From Clostridiales bacterium (lineage in GTDB: Bacteria; Bacillota; Clostridia; Oscillospirales; Oscillospiraceae): 62,083 nt of DNA. Location: the NCBI GenBank assembly GCA_004553495.1, contig SFLE01000005.1, positions 1 through 62,083 of the forward strand. The letters run 5' to 3'. The translations under genes and the position numbers were made by a program. Shown here in pieces: positions 24,279-33,756 of this stretch; position 1 is the stretch's first letter, and every line of letters begins with the position of its first letter. The notes under the pieces were generated by a model that was not told the origin of the DNA, searched no databases, and was given only the letters and a program-made list of their open reading frames with translations.

Positions 24279-25202
24279 TTAATCCTCTATCTTTATGGGG
24301 TGCCCGAGCAGATAATCCGCTGCTTTCATGCGCTTTTTCCCGGGTGCCTGAAGCTGAGTTATCATAACCGTTTCGCCGCCTCCGCAGGCGACCTCTATAC
24401 CGGCTTTGCCCGCACTCACGATGCTTCCGGGTGCTTTCTCGGTCTTTGTTTGTGTGTATTCGGCTCCGTATATCTTAAATGCTGCGCCGCCGAGCTCCAT
24501 TGTAGCAACGGGCCACGGCTGCAATCCGTATATCCATTTTATTATTTCTCGCGGCGATTTTGTCCAGTCTATGGGGCTCAGGCTCTTGTCGAGCATTTTC
24601 ACATAGCTCGCTTTGCTGTGGTCCTGCGCTGTGCGGGGGGCGCAGCCGGCATCAATATCGCGCAGCGTTTTGTCAAGCAGCTCGGCACCCATTACCATGA
24701 GCCTGTCAAACAGCTCTCCGGATGTCTCAAATTCGCCTATCTCAGTCTCGGCAGTATAAATTATGTCGCCTGTATCCATCTCCGAGGCGAGATACATCGT
24801 AGAAACTCCGGTGACCTTATCGCCGTTGAGCACTGCCCATTGGATGGGGGCGGCTCCTCTGTACTTGGGCAGAAGCGAGGCGTGGACATTAATGGCACCG
24901 TATTTGGGCACTGTCAGCATATCATCGGGCAGTATGCGCCCATACGCTACGACAACGAGAATGTCAGGCGCAAGCTTTTTTATAAGCTCGGTCGCGCTGC
25001 CGTCGCGCAGCTTTGCCGGCTGATAAACGGGAATACCGTTTTCCACCGCAAGCTCCTTGACGGGGCTGAACGAGAGCTTCATCCCGCGGTCACGCGGCTT
25101 GTCCGGCTGGGTGAACACCGCGGCAATATCGTATTTTTCATCTATGAGCTTTTTAAGCGATGCCGCCGCGAAATCCGGCGTTCCCATGAAAACAATGCGC
25201 AT
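24279..25202 (-). CDS. fmt: Methionyl-tRNA formyltransferase
   Basis: 307 residues. Formylates initiator Met-tRNA. The N-terminal Rossmann part (MRIVFMGTPDFAAASLKKLI) carries the folate-binding INVHASLLPKYRGAAPIQWAVLNGD; the C-terminal OB domain follows from about residue 205. TAATG overlap with def, the enzyme that later removes the formyl group, so the two activities are coupled in one operon. Confidence 0.97.
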   Translation of the reverse strand: MRIVFMGTPDFAAASLKKLIDEKYDIAAVFTQPDKPRDRGMKLSFSPVKELAVENGIPVYQPAKLRDGSATELIKKLAPDILVVVAYGRILPDDMLTVPKYGAINVHASLLPKYRGAAPIQWAVLNGDKVTGVSTMYLASEMDTGDIIYTAETEIGEFETSGELFDRLMVMGAELLDKTLRDIDAGCAPRTAQDHSKASYVKMLDKSLSPIDWTKSPREIIKWIYGLQPWPVATMELGGAAFKIYGAEYTQTKTEKAPGSIVSAGKAGIEVACGGGETVMITQLQAPGKKRMKAADYLLGHPIKIED

Positions 25203-25705
25203 TAATCTTCCTCGCTTCCGCTTTTGATCTCATCCTCGCTGAGCATACGCTCTGCCTTTTCCGTGAACAGATGTCCCTCAAGATGGTCGAGTTCATGGCA
25301 GATGCATCGTGCAGTAAGCCCATGACCTTCATATTCAAACCACTCGCCGTTGCGGTCCTGCGCCCTTACGGTCACGACCTCGGGACGGCGGACGATCCCG
25401 TACTCTCCGGGTACGCTGAGGCAGCCCTCCGCGCCGACCTGTTCGCCGGAGCTTTCAACGATAACGGGGTTTATGAGCTCAAGTATCTGCTCATCCTCGT
25501 CCTCGCCGACATTAGTCTCGATAACGAGTACGACTCTGCGCAGTATACCGACCTGAGGAGCTGCAAGTCCGACTCCGTTTGCGTTTTCAAGCGTTTGTGC
25601 CATGTCGTCAAGTAGCTGGTGCAGTCTGTCGTCAAACTTCATCTGCTCGCGGCAAACCTTGTGAAGTATTTTATCTTCCTTTGTAACTATGTTTCTCAGC
25701 GCCAT
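25202..25705 (-). CDS. def: Peptide deformylase
   Basis: 167 residues. Removes the formyl group from nascent proteins. The three diagnostic motifs are GLAAPQVG (46-53), EGCLS (93-97, metal-binding Cys) and HELDH (137-141, two His ligands and catalytic Glu). Lies 9 bp after priA and overlaps fmt. Confidence 0.97.
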   Translation of the reverse strand: MALRNIVTKEDKILHKVCREQMKFDDRLHQLLDDMAQTLENANGVGLAAPQVGILRRVVLVIETNVGEDEDEQILELINPVIVESSGEQVGAEGCLSVPGEYGIVRRPEVVTVRAQDRNGEWFEYEGHGLTARCICHELDHLEGHLFTEKAERMLSEDEIKSGSEED

Positions 25706-25714
25706 ATTCTGCTC

Positions 25715-27961
25715 CTAATCCGACGGGTTATTGTCAGCAAACACGCTGACACCCCTGTATTTTCCCGAGCTGCTGCACCGTATAAGTGTGTCAGATACTA
25801 TCGCTCTGACGGCTTTATCGGCTTTGCAGCATATATTTACTCTGTATCTGTACCTGTTATTGACCTTTACTATCGCCAGCGGTGCAGGTCCGAGAACCGC
25901 GGCACCGCCGCCGAGCGATGCTCTGAGCACCTTGGCAATATCAGTGCAGCACCTGATAACTGCACTTTCCTCCGCACCGGATGCGGTTATAGATATAATG
26001 TCGGCAAACGGCGGCGTGTTTTGCAGCCTGCGCATGCTGAGTTCGGTTGCGTAAAACCCATCATAATCCTGCGCGGCGGCGAGGCGGATGGTCTCGTTCT
26101 GCGGCGTGAATGTCTGAATGACAGCCCTTCCGGGCTTGCTGCCTCTGCCGCTTCTGCCTATGACCTGTGTTATCAGCGAAAATGTGCGCTCTCCGGAGCG
26201 GTAATCGCTGCAGTAAAGGCTTTGGTCGGCGGATATTACGCCGATAAGGGTGACATTTTCAAAGTTAAGTCCCTTGGTCACCATTTGCGTTCCGACCATT
26301 ATAGGAATCTTTTCGTTTTTAAACTTGCCCAACAGCACATCGTGGCTGCCGGCAGCCTTAACGGTGTCGGTATCCATTCTCAGCACTTCCGTGTCGGGAT
26401 AAAGCTGCCTTAGCTCCTCCTCCACGAGCTGAGTTCCAGCACCGACATATGTCAGCATACCGCCGCACTCGGGGCAAGAGCTGTCAACTCTCTGCGAATA
26501 TCCGCAGTAATGACACATCAGCCGCTTATTTACGCTGTGGTATGTCAGCGATACGCTGCAATTCGGGCATTTGTATATGTGTCCGCAGTCGCCGCAGCAG
26601 ATAAGCTTGTTGGCTCCTCTGCGGTTAATAAACAGAATACTCTGCTCGCCGCGCTCGATATTCGTTTCAAGCTCCGATCTCAGGACCGAGCTGAGTTCAC
26701 TTCCGTTTCCGGAACGGAGCTCATTTTTCATATCGACTATCGTGACGGACGGCAGCTTCATCTCATTATACCGCTCTTTGAGCTCAAAATAGGAGTACTT
26801 CCCTGTTTCGGCGGCATATCTGCTCTCTATATCCGGCGTTGCCGAGCCCAGGAGCAGCAGCGACGAGGTCTTGGCGCAGCGGTATTTCGCTATATCGCGC
26901 GCATGATAACGCGGGGAGTTTTCGCTTTTGTAGCTATCCTCCTGCTCCTCGTCGATGATGATGAGCCCGAGATCGTCAAACGGGGCAAACACTGCGCTGC
27001 GAGTGCCTATGACAAGCCGTGCCTCGCCGTTTTTTATCCGCTTCCACTCGTCATAGCGCTCCCCGAGGGAGAGACTGCTGTGTAAAATGGCAACATCATT
27101 GCCGAAATAGCCAGAGAATGTTCGTATCATCTGCGGAGTGAGAGCGATCTCGGGCACGAGCAGTATCGCGCTTTTGCCGGCGTTGAGCGTGTCGGCGATA
27201 AGGTGGATGTACACCGAGGTCTTGCCGCTGCCGGTAACCCCGCACAAAAGTGCAGCCTCGGGCGACGGGTTGGAAAGCAGCGAACGCAGTCCGTCATAAA
27301 CGCCCTGCTGGGAGGTACTGAGCACCGGAAGCGGCTGAAGCTTTCCGCTCCAAACCTCCGGTCGCCGGAAAACCTCTTCGTGCTCAAGCTCCACAAGCCT
27401 CGCGTTTATAAGCGCGTTGAGCGATTGCCGCGACGCACCGGTAAAATGCAGAGCCTCACGCACGCTCACTCTTCCGGCAGTGCTTAAAATTTCAAGCAGC
27501 GATGCCTGCATGGGAGCCTTGCGCCGCTTCTGCTGCGCAGCGGAATATGCTTCGGAAGCATCGACTGTGAGCTTTATCATCTCGCGCGTTTTATCGTTAA
27601 CGCGACGCTCACCATCGGGCTTAAACCAAAATCCCGCGGGCAATATCGTTTTCACTGCATCGTAAACCGTGCAGAACAGTCTGTCATGCATCCAAAGCGC
27701 AAGCTTTAGCTGCGCGTCTGTCAGCACGGGGTGCTCGTCAAGACAGCTTTCTATAGGCTTTAGCTTTTCATACTCGCTTTTGTCCGTGAGCGCAAGCACT
27801 ATGCCCTCGCTGCGGCGGTTGCCGCGCGAGAACGGCACAAAGACTCGCATTCCCGGCATAAGCTTAGCCTGCATACTCTCGGGTATGAGATAATCGTAGG
27901 GCTTATCAAGACTATATGTTGCGGCTGCTACCGCAATTTTTGCTATGTGACTATCAGGCAT
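25715..27961 (-). CDS. priA: Primosomal protein N', helicase PriA
   Basis: 748 residues. Restarts stalled replication forks. Layout: DNA-binding domain (1-105, KPYDYLIPESM), winged helix, then a superfamily 2 helicase core with Walker A VTGSGKT, DEEQ box (IIDEEQEDSYK) and a zinc region CGDCGHIYKCPNC...CHYCG...CPECGG between helicase lobes. Start 27961 is chosen for the GAGG about 6 bases upstream; an in-frame codon 12 bases earlier is possible. Confidence 0.95.
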   Translation of the reverse strand: MPDSHIAKIAVAAATYSLDKPYDYLIPESMQAKLMPGMRVFVPFSRGNRRSEGIVLALTDKSEYEKLKPIESCLDEHPVLTDAQLKLALWMHDRLFCTVYDAVKTILPAGFWFKPDGERRVNDKTREMIKLTVDASEAYSAAQQKRRKAPMQASLLEILSTAGRVSVREALHFTGASRQSLNALINARLVELEHEEVFRRPEVWSGKLQPLPVLSTSQQGVYDGLRSLLSNPSPEAALLCGVTGSGKTSVYIHLIADTLNAGKSAILLVPEIALTPQMIRTFSGYFGNDVAILHSSLSLGERYDEWKRIKNGEARLVIGTRSAVFAPFDDLGLIIIDEEQEDSYKSENSPRYHARDIAKYRCAKTSSLLLLGSATPDIESRYAAETGKYSYFELKERYNEMKLPSVTIVDMKNELRSGNGSELSSVLRSELETNIERGEQSILFINRRGANKLICCGDCGHIYKCPNCSVSLTYHSVNKRLMCHYCGYSQRVDSSCPECGGMLTYVGAGTQLVEEELRQLYPDTEVLRMDTDTVKAAGSHDVLLGKFKNEKIPIMVGTQMVTKGLNFENVTLIGVISADQSLYCSDYRSGERTFSLITQVIGRSGRGSKPGRAVIQTFTPQNETIRLAAAQDYDGFYATELSMRRLQNTPPFADIISITASGAEESAVIRCCTDIAKVLRASLGGGAAVLGPAPLAIVKVNNRYRYRVNICCKADKAVRAIVSDTLIRCSSSGKYRGVSVFADNNPSD

Positions 27962-27985
27962 TCCCGACCTCAATTAAGCAAAATT

Positions 27986-28008
27986 CAGCGGAGCAGAAGG
28001 CTCCGCTG
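27986..28008 (-). terminator. Hairpin between rpoZ and priA
   Basis: A 9-bp perfect stem (CAGCGGAGC with its complement) and 5-nt loop followed on the minus strand by AATTTTGC. The T tract is short, so it may act as a weak terminator or a processing hairpin setting relative levels of rpoZ and priA. Confidence 0.55.
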
Positions 28009-28013
28009 GATAG

Positions 28014-28208
28014 TTATCGTTTTTCTATGGTGAGCTTACCGGTGTAAACCTCGTCGATAGCGGCGGAAACCGGCTTTTTATCGAGAATGGTGCCGTTCTC
28101 TTCGGCGGCGGCGGATATTGCGCGGGCTCTTCTCGCAACGAGATTTACCAGCTGATAGCGGTTACCGGTTTTGCTGACGAGTTCGGCAACGGGGGGATAA
28201 AGCATCAT
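28014..28208 (-). CDS. rpoZ: RNA polymerase omega subunit
   Basis: 64 residues. Omega helps assemble and stabilise RNA polymerase. The core NRYQLVNLVARRARAIS and KPVSAAIDEVYTGKLTI are typical. Two adjacent ATG codons (28208 and 28205) are possible; the first is better spaced from GAGG. Follows gmk directly, the usual gmk-rpoZ pair; coaBC, often next in Firmicutes, is missing. Confidence 0.93.
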   Translation of the reverse strand: MMLYPPVAELVSKTGNRYQLVNLVARRARAISAAAEENGTILDKKPVSAAIDEVYTGKLTIEKR

Positions 28209-28210
28209 GA

Positions 28211-28816
28211 TCAGTCTACCTCACTTAAATAGTTTTTTCTAAGGTCATATTTGCAGTACTCGGCGGTTATTATTGCGGAAAACTCCTTGGCTGCCTTGTC
28301 TGCATCGTCGTTTATAATGATATAGTCGTAGAAATCCGCTGCCGCGTATTCCTCTTTTGCGCGGAACAGTCGAGCCTCTATCTTGCGTTCGGAGTCGGTT
28401 CCCCTGCTGCGCAGGCGCTTTTCAAGCTCTGCCATAGAAGGCGGGATAATGAACACCATGACCGCCTCGGGCATTTTCTGATGCACCTGCAGGGCGCCCT
28501 GCACCTCAATATCAAGCAGCACATTCATGCCCTCATTGAGCTTCTTTTCAACATATGCCTTCGGAGTTCCGTAGGAATTTGCCACATACTCGGCATGCTC
28601 GAGAAATTCATCGTTCTGCACCATGTCGCGGAACTTGTCCAGATCTACAAAGAAGTACTCCTTACCGTCGATCTCGCCGGGACGGGGCTTGCGGGTCGTT
28701 GCCGACACCGAAAAGCACACATCGTCGCGCCCCTCAAGGGCTTTGAACACGACCGTGCTCTTCCCTGCGCCGGACGGTCCGGATATCACTATCAGTTTTC
28801 CTCTTTGTTTAGCCAT
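28211..28816 (-). CDS. gmk: Guanylate kinase
   Basis: 201 residues. Phosphorylates GMP to GDP. Walker A SGPSGAGKSTV near residues 12-22, GMP-binding TTRKPRPGEIDGKEYFFVD and DIEVQGALQV are clear. The start at 28816, which overlaps the end of remA by 8 bases, is standard; a longer frame exists to 28864 but runs into remA. Confidence 0.96.
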   Translation of the reverse strand: MAKQRGKLIVISGPSGAGKSTVVFKALEGRDDVCFSVSATTRKPRPGEIDGKEYFFVDLDKFRDMVQNDEFLEHAEYVANSYGTPKAYVEKKLNEGMNVLLDIEVQGALQVHQKMPEAVMVFIIPPSMAELEKRLRSRGTDSERKIEARLFRAKEEYAAADFYDYIIINDDADKAAKEFSAIITAEYCKYDLRKNYLSEVD

Positions 28817-29069
28817 TTGCTGCACCTTCCTCATTTTTGTTTGAGATCCGCGCTGCCAGCACATCGGTTGCCAGCGCCGATAAAATTACATTTCCGCTGT
28901 CCATGATGAGCACGGCTTTTGTGCTTCTGCCAAAGGAAGCATCTATGAGCATCCCTTTTTCGCGCACATCCTGAATCATACGCTTTATCGGCGCCGATTC
29001 GGGACTCACCATGGCGATTATACGCTCAGCCGACACCATATTGCCAAAGCCGATATTAACAAGCTTCAT
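28809..29069 (-). CDS. remA: RemA-like regulatory protein (DUF370)
   Basis: 86 residues. The family signature MKLVNIGFGNMVSAERIIAM starts the protein, followed by SAPIKRMIQD and GRSTKAVLIMDSGNVILSAL. In B. subtilis RemA is a DNA-binding activator of matrix and osmoprotection genes. Start 29069 has GAGG upstream. It lies in the conserved yicC-remA-gmk-rpoZ order and overlaps gmk. The last residues (NKNEEGAANG) look disordered. Confidence 0.92.
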   Translation of the reverse strand: MKLVNIGFGNMVSAERIIAMVSPESAPIKRMIQDVREKGMLIDASFGRSTKAVLIMDSGNVILSALATDVLAARISNKNEEGAANG

Positions 29070-29077
29070 ACTGTGCC

Positions 29078-29956
29078 TCACTCAATATTCTGTATCTGCT
29101 CACGGATCTTTTCGATCTCGGACTTGAGGTCAACGACCACATGAGCGATCTCGGCGTTCTGACACTTTGAGCCGGTCGTGTTAGCCTCGCGGTTAAACTC
29201 CTGAAGCAGAAAATCGATCTTTCTGCCTATCGGCGAACCGGTCTCGAGCATCTGCCTGAGCTGAGCAATGTGACTGCGGAGCCTGACGGTCTCCTCGTCA
29301 ACGGCTATCTTGTCTGCAAATATAGCGGCTTCGGTGAGTATGCGCGACTCGTCAATACCAGAGGAGCCGAGAACCTCATTGAGCTTTCCTAAAAGGCGCT
29401 CACGATAGTCCTGAACAGTTTTCGGAGAGTTTTCCTCTATAATGGTCACAAGCTGCTCAATAGTCCGGAGCTTTTCCAGAACATCAGCCTTGAGCTTGTC
29501 CCCCTCTACGATGCGCATACGGTCAAAATCGAGCAGCGCCTGCTCCGCGATATTGCGCACACCTGTGGCGACGGCATCGGCATCAAGCTCCTTTTTCTCG
29601 ACTGATAAAACATCCGGCAGGCGGCTCACACCCATTACGCTTATATCGTTTGTGAGCCCGTGTTTATCGGCAATGCCTTTGAGCGCTTCGAGATAACCGT
29701 TTAACAGCGGCTCGTTTACCCTTACGACCATGTCATTTGCCATGGATGTATCTACAGTCACGAACACATCCACCTTGCCGCGGCTTATGTGCGAACTCAC
29801 CGCCTGCTTTATCGTCTCCTCCGCAAACAGGAAGCTGCGCGGCATTCTTATTGCGGTATCAAGAAATTTATTGTTTACGCTTTTTAGTTCTACGCAAACC
29901 TCTATGCCCTCGACAGTGCCCTTGGCGCTGCCGTAGCCAGTCATGCTTTTTATCAT
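29078..29956 (-). CDS. YicC/YloC-family endoribonuclease
   Basis: 292 residues. MIKSMTGYGSAKGTVEG at the N-terminus and the C-terminal GRKIDFLLQEFNREANTTGSK are the family hallmarks (YicC_N and DUF1732). E. coli YicC is an endoribonuclease affecting small RNA turnover; the role in Clostridia is not settled. The start at 29956 has a run of G four bases upstream. Heads the remA-gmk-rpoZ group. Confidence 0.93.
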   Translation of the reverse strand: MIKSMTGYGSAKGTVEGIEVCVELKSVNNKFLDTAIRMPRSFLFAEETIKQAVSSHISRGKVDVFVTVDTSMANDMVVRVNEPLLNGYLEALKGIADKHGLTNDISVMGVSRLPDVLSVEKKELDADAVATGVRNIAEQALLDFDRMRIVEGDKLKADVLEKLRTIEQLVTIIEENSPKTVQDYRERLLGKLNEVLGSSGIDESRILTEAAIFADKIAVDEETVRLRSHIAQLRQMLETGSPIGRKIDFLLQEFNREANTTGSKCQNAEIAHVVVDLKSEIEKIREQIQNIE

Positions 29957-29969
29957 ATTTCCCCCCATC

Positions 29970-30377
29970 TCAGCGAAGCTGAGTGATCTCAAATTTTATA
30001 GGATTTTTGCGTTTGCTGTGACGCTGGTATACAATGACGACCGCAACGGCCACCGCAAATGCGGCAAAGCTGCACAGTACGCGCATTCCCTCGCCAAGTC
30101 CGAGACTTGCGGCAATAGCATATCCAATCACAAACAGCACCATAGGCACTATATACAGCAGAAATGCAGCGCTGAATATCCGAGAGCTCAAGCTCTCTAT
30201 TATGACCTTTTCACCGGGCTTGGCGTGCACGGTGTTCTTGGCAAACGCTTTTATCTCGTTCTGAAAAACGCAGCTTTCGCAGTTTCCGCAGTTGCTGCCG
30301 CAGGCAGTTCCTCTCGATACGGCGACCTCTGCCATCCCGTTTTTAAAAACCTTTGTAACTACTGCATCCTGAGTCAT
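29970..30377 (-). CDS. RseC/MucC-family membrane protein
   Basis: 135 residues. A soluble N-terminal part with a clustered cysteine pattern C26-x3-C30-x2-C33-x2-C36 (CGSNCGNCESC) is followed by two membrane segments (about 68-90 and 95-117) and a basic tail. RseC-type proteins are linked to SoxR reduction with the Rnf complex in proteobacteria; in Clostridia their role is unclear. GGAG 8 bases before ATG 30377. Sits between cdaR and yicC. Confidence 0.85.
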   Translation of the reverse strand: MTQDAVVTKVFKNGMAEVAVSRGTACGSNCGNCESCVFQNEIKAFAKNTVHAKPGEKVIIESLSSRIFSAAFLLYIVPMVLFVIGYAIAASLGLGEGMRVLCSFAAFAVAVAVVIVYQRHSKRKNPIKFEITQLR

Positions 30378-30395
30378 GTTAAGCTCTCCTGTAAA

Positions 30396-31655
30396 TTAAT
30401 CCTTGATTATGGTTACAGTCACTCGCACATCGCCGACAGCTCCGACATTGTCATGTCCCACGACGGTGACCTTCGCGTTTACAATGACCTGACCCGTAGT
30501 CGAGACGTAATCGGACAGATCCGCAACGACGGTTATATCCTCCGGTCGTATACTGTTCAGAGTATACGAGTCAAGCGCACGCAGTGTTACCTCGATCTCC
30601 TTGGTGTCAACGGTCACGCGGTATCCGGCGGTCACGCCCTTGCAGGCTATATTCGTCGTAGTGAATGTTTTGGTGTGAGTTCCCGACACCTCGATGGTGA
30701 CTTTGGCATCGCTGACACCGGTTATATTCTCTACTCCCTCCGGAAGCGTTATCGGGAATGTATGCTCATAGCCGCCGTCAAATGACGAAAGGTCGATAGT
30801 ACCGAGCTGGATGGACTCCATATCGTCAACGATACGCGAATCGCCGGCGACCTTTATCGAAACGGGATTGATCGTCACCCTGCAGTCGCTCTCCGTCACA
30901 CCTCCGCCGGAAACGATGGAGACCTTCAGCGGAACATCCTTGGTTTTCAGTATCGGCTGGGTCGCGGTAACGGTGTCTGACGAGAACTTGAGCCCGTCCT
31001 TAGAAATGGCATTGTCATTTTTGTCCCTGAGCGTAAACTCGGCTTCTTCAATATAAGCGGAGTCAATGGTCTGATCCTTGCCAAATGTTACCCATGCATG
31101 GTCTATCTTCTCGATGCTTGCCTCGGGACCTTCAACGACGATGGTCTTGGGCTCGAACACGACCTCCTCGGCAACGCAGCCTTCGGCTATTGCACCTTCA
31201 AAGCTGCCCTTTATCTCAATGGTCTTACTGCCGTTTTTGACGACCGTGAAGTTTATCGTATCGGGGTTTTTGCGCACCACGGTAATGTCGTTTTCATTGA
31301 TATAGCTGGGGAAAACGAGCTTATATGTCCAGGTCATGTTATTCGGCTGCGTTATATTGCTGACATCAATGACGGCCTTTATATCAGAGGCCTTGAGCTT
31401 GGATATATTGCTCCGGCTTCCGCGCACGGATATGCTCACCGTGTTGGCGCTTACACCGGTTATCGAGAGGTTTTTCTCGTTCAAAAGCTCTTCCTGACCC
31501 TGAAATTCCACCGGTATGTCGGTGAGCGTTCTTCCCTGGTCTGTCGTATCCTGGCTTGTTACATATGCCCACATCATGAGGGAGCACAGCAACGAGATCA
31601 CCATCCAGAATACCTTGCTGTCATATATTTTTTTAGTTCTTTTTTTCTGTTCCAT
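30396..31655 (-). CDS. cdaR: YbbR-domain protein CdaR
   Basis: 419 residues. A short basic N-terminus and one membrane segment (about 13-30, VFWMVISLLCSLMMWAYV) anchor an extracellular region with about four YbbR repeats (first: TLTDIPVEFQGQEELL...). CdaR modulates the diadenylate cyclase CdaA. It overlaps cdaA by 23 bases, so the two proteins are probably made in fixed ratio. No glmM follows here, unlike many Firmicutes. Confidence 0.93.
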   Translation of the reverse strand: MEQKKRTKKIYDSKVFWMVISLLCSLMMWAYVTSQDTTDQGRTLTDIPVEFQGQEELLNEKNLSITGVSANTVSISVRGSRSNISKLKASDIKAVIDVSNITQPNNMTWTYKLVFPSYINENDITVVRKNPDTINFTVVKNGSKTIEIKGSFEGAIAEGCVAEEVVFEPKTIVVEGPEASIEKIDHAWVTFGKDQTIDSAYIEEAEFTLRDKNDNAISKDGLKFSSDTVTATQPILKTKDVPLKVSIVSGGGVTESDCRVTINPVSIKVAGDSRIVDDMESIQLGTIDLSSFDGGYEHTFPITLPEGVENITGVSDAKVTIEVSGTHTKTFTTTNIACKGVTAGYRVTVDTKEIEVTLRALDSYTLNSIRPEDITVVADLSDYVSTTGQVIVNAKVTVVGHDNVGAVGDVRVTVTIIKD

Positions 31656-32526
31656 CGTTGTTCACCTTATGCTTGTTAAAAAAACGAGAAAAAACTTCGA
31701 CTGCGGTATTCTTCTTGGTCTCTTCAATAACGAGCTCGCTTCTGAGAAGCTTTTCAAGCATTGAAACCGATAAGTTGCGCTTGAGCATACCCTCAACGGC
31801 TACGGATATTGCACCGGTCTCCTCGGAAACGATGATCGTTACGGCATCGGACACCTCGCTTGCGCCTATACCGGCGCGGTGACGCATTCCGAGATCCTTA
31901 CTGAGGTTCGTTTTAGATGTAAGCGGCAGCACACAGCCCGCTGCGGCGATCCTCGCGTTTCGGATGATAAGCGCACCATCGTGCAGCGGTGCCTTGGGAT
32001 AGAATATATTTTTCAGCAGCTCTGCGGTTATATCGGCATCTATGATGGTGCCGGTGGTCATTATATCGCTGAGCTTTACGCTGCGCTCAAATATGATAAG
32101 CGCGCCGGTCTTGCTCTTGGACATCTGCTCGCAGGCAAGCGCGGTCTGCGTGATCGCGGTGTCGATCTTGCTTGTTGCCTGTACCTTTGAGGAGAATATC
32201 CCGTAAAAGTTCTTGCTGCCCATTTTCGCAAGCAGCTTGCGCAGCTCGGGCTGGAATATGATAACGAGTGCTATAAGACCGATCTCAACGGTTTTTCTCA
32301 ATATGAAGTTTATCATAGTGAGATTTAATACCGACGGTCCGGAAAGCCACAGCACGATGAGCAAAACGAGAATGCCCTTTGCAAGATTATAAGAGCTCGT
32401 CTTGCGCACAAGATCAATTACCTTATAAAACAGATAAGCGACAATGAGTATGTCCAAGACATCCCAAACGCTGATCGTTGAAAGGTAATTGAGTGTTCTT
32501 AAAAAGTAACTCGAAAAGTCCTGCAT
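31633..32526 (-). CDS. cdaA: Diadenylate cyclase CdaA
   Basis: 297 residues. Makes c-di-AMP, the potassium and osmolyte messenger, from two ATP. Three membrane segments fill about residues 1-95; the DisA_N domain follows with PLHDGALIIRNARIAAAGCVLPL and GMRHRAGIGASEVSDA, the two active-site motifs. ATG 32526 has GGGG upstream and a clear promoter stands 70 bp before it. First gene of the cdaA-cdaR-rseC run. Confidence 0.96.
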   Translation of the reverse strand: MQDFSSYFLRTLNYLSTISVWDVLDILIVAYLFYKVIDLVRKTSSYNLAKGILVLLIVLWLSGPSVLNLTMINFILRKTVEIGLIALVIIFQPELRKLLAKMGSKNFYGIFSSKVQATSKIDTAITQTALACEQMSKSKTGALIIFERSVKLSDIMTTGTIIDADITAELLKNIFYPKAPLHDGALIIRNARIAAAGCVLPLTSKTNLSKDLGMRHRAGIGASEVSDAVTIIVSEETGAISVAVEGMLKRNLSVSMLEKLLRSELVIEETKKNTAVEVFSRFFNKHKVNNDGTEKKN

Positions 32527-32598
32527 TTATAAACCCCAATCATCTTTATCTGCAGACTGCAGACGCAGTCCGCAAAGTACTGTAAATTTAATTACTAT

Positions 32599-32627
32599 AT
32601 TATAATATATATAACCGGAAAAGGCAA
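32599..32627 (-). promoter_or_regulatory. Sigma-A promoter of cdaA
   Basis: TTGCCT (32622-32627), 17-bp spacer, TATAAT (32599-32604) on the minus strand. The leader from about 32592 contains a GC-rich hairpin (GACTGC with GCAGTC, 32555-32570) before the weak cdaA ribosome-binding site. Confidence 0.88.
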
Positions 32628-32649
32628 TTAAATATTGATTAATTTTCTT

Positions 32650-33756
32650 CTACGATATTCGACTTATTATTCTGCACGCTCTGAGCATTTGCTGCCTTGA
32701 AATAAACGGTGAAAAGCTCAGGCGAACCGTGCCTCTGTCGATCGTTCCGACGGTTTTGTGTGCAAGCGGTGCACAGTGCAGACCGCACCTTGCCGCAACA
32801 GAATTTTTCCCGAGCATTTCGCAAAAGCTTTCGCAGTCAATGCTCTCATGCTGTACCGACAGAACGCCTGCCTGCGTGCCGGAATGGGAATACACCTTGA
32901 GCGCCGGTATACTCCCCAGTATATCCGCCATTTCAGCGCACAGCGATGATTCGTATCTGCCTATTGTATCGGCACCGGTTTTTAGGACATACCGAATGCC
33001 GGCGCACAGACCGGCTATTCCGACAACATTGTGGGTACCCGCCTCGGCCGCGTCCGGAAGGTATTCCGGCATTGTCTGCAATATACTCTCCGAGCCGGTG
33101 CCGCCGCTAATGAGCGGCTTGGGGCGTTCCTTGCACAGCAGAACGCCCGTACCCTGAGGTCCCATAAGCCCCTTGTGTCCGGGCATGGCGATAAACGCGG
33201 TGTCAAGGCGCTCGGCATCAATGCTTTCTATACCGGCAGACTGCGACGCGTCTATTATAAAAGGCACATTGTGCTTTTTGCACAGCTTTGCTATCTCCTC
33301 CACTGGCTGCACAAACCCAAACACATTGGACACATGATTGCATATAACAAGATCCGCGGCGGGTATTTTCTCGGAAAACGCACGCAGCACATCCTCCGTG
33401 TCAAAAAGACTTCCCTCCGCCACATCAATGACGGCACCCATCTCGTGCAGCGGGCGCGTTACTGAATTATGCTCATAGCCCGATATTACGACCCTGCTGC
33501 CGGACTTTGCAAGCGTATTTATAGCAATATTGAGCGCATGAGTCGCGTTCATGGTGAACACTACATTTTCAGGATGCGGGAAATTCATCAGTCTGCATAC
33601 AAGCTCGCGGCACTCGTATACCTTTTCCGCGGCGTTCATCGCCGCCGGATATGCGCCTCTGCCGGGGCTCGACATTGTGCTCAGGGCGTTCATCATCTCG
33701 GTCTTTACAGACGGAGGCTTCAAAAAGCTTGTTGCCGCAGAGTCAAGGTATATCAT
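32650..33756 (-). CDS. Class V aminotransferase, cysteine desulfurase-like
   Basis: 368 residues of the TIGR01977-type family. PLP lysine is K195 in MPGHKGLMGPQGTG; DASQSAG holds the cofactor Asp. Near the C-terminus ARCGLHCAP provides the catalytic cysteine expected for a desulfurase. Starts ATG 33756 overlapping the DUF3343 gene (ATGA). Likely mobilises sulfur, or selenium, from cysteine or selenocysteine and may pass it to the DUF3343 partner; that is inference from the pairing. No isc or suf scaffold gene is nearby. Confidence 0.85.
   Translation of the reverse strand: MIYLDSAATSFLKPPSVKTEMMNALSTMSSPGRGAYPAAMNAAEKVYECRELVCRLMNFPHPENVVFTMNATHALNIAINTLAKSGSRVVISGYEHNSVTRPLHEMGAVIDVAEGSLFDTEDVLRAFSEKIPAADLVICNHVSNVFGFVQPVEEIAKLCKKHNVPFIIDASQSAGIESIDAERLDTAFIAMPGHKGLMGPQGTGVLLCKERPKPLISGGTGSESILQTMPEYLPDAAEAGTHNVVGIAGLCAGIRYVLKTGADTIGRYESSLCAEMADILGSIPALKVYSHSGTQAGVLSVQHESIDCESFCEMLGKNSVAARCGLHCAPLAHKTVGTIDRGTVRLSFSPFISRQQMLRACRIISRIS

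Noticed and set aside
24300..25205. Long plus-strand frame opposite fmt
   Set aside because: Shadow of fmt; the minus-strand product has all family motifs.
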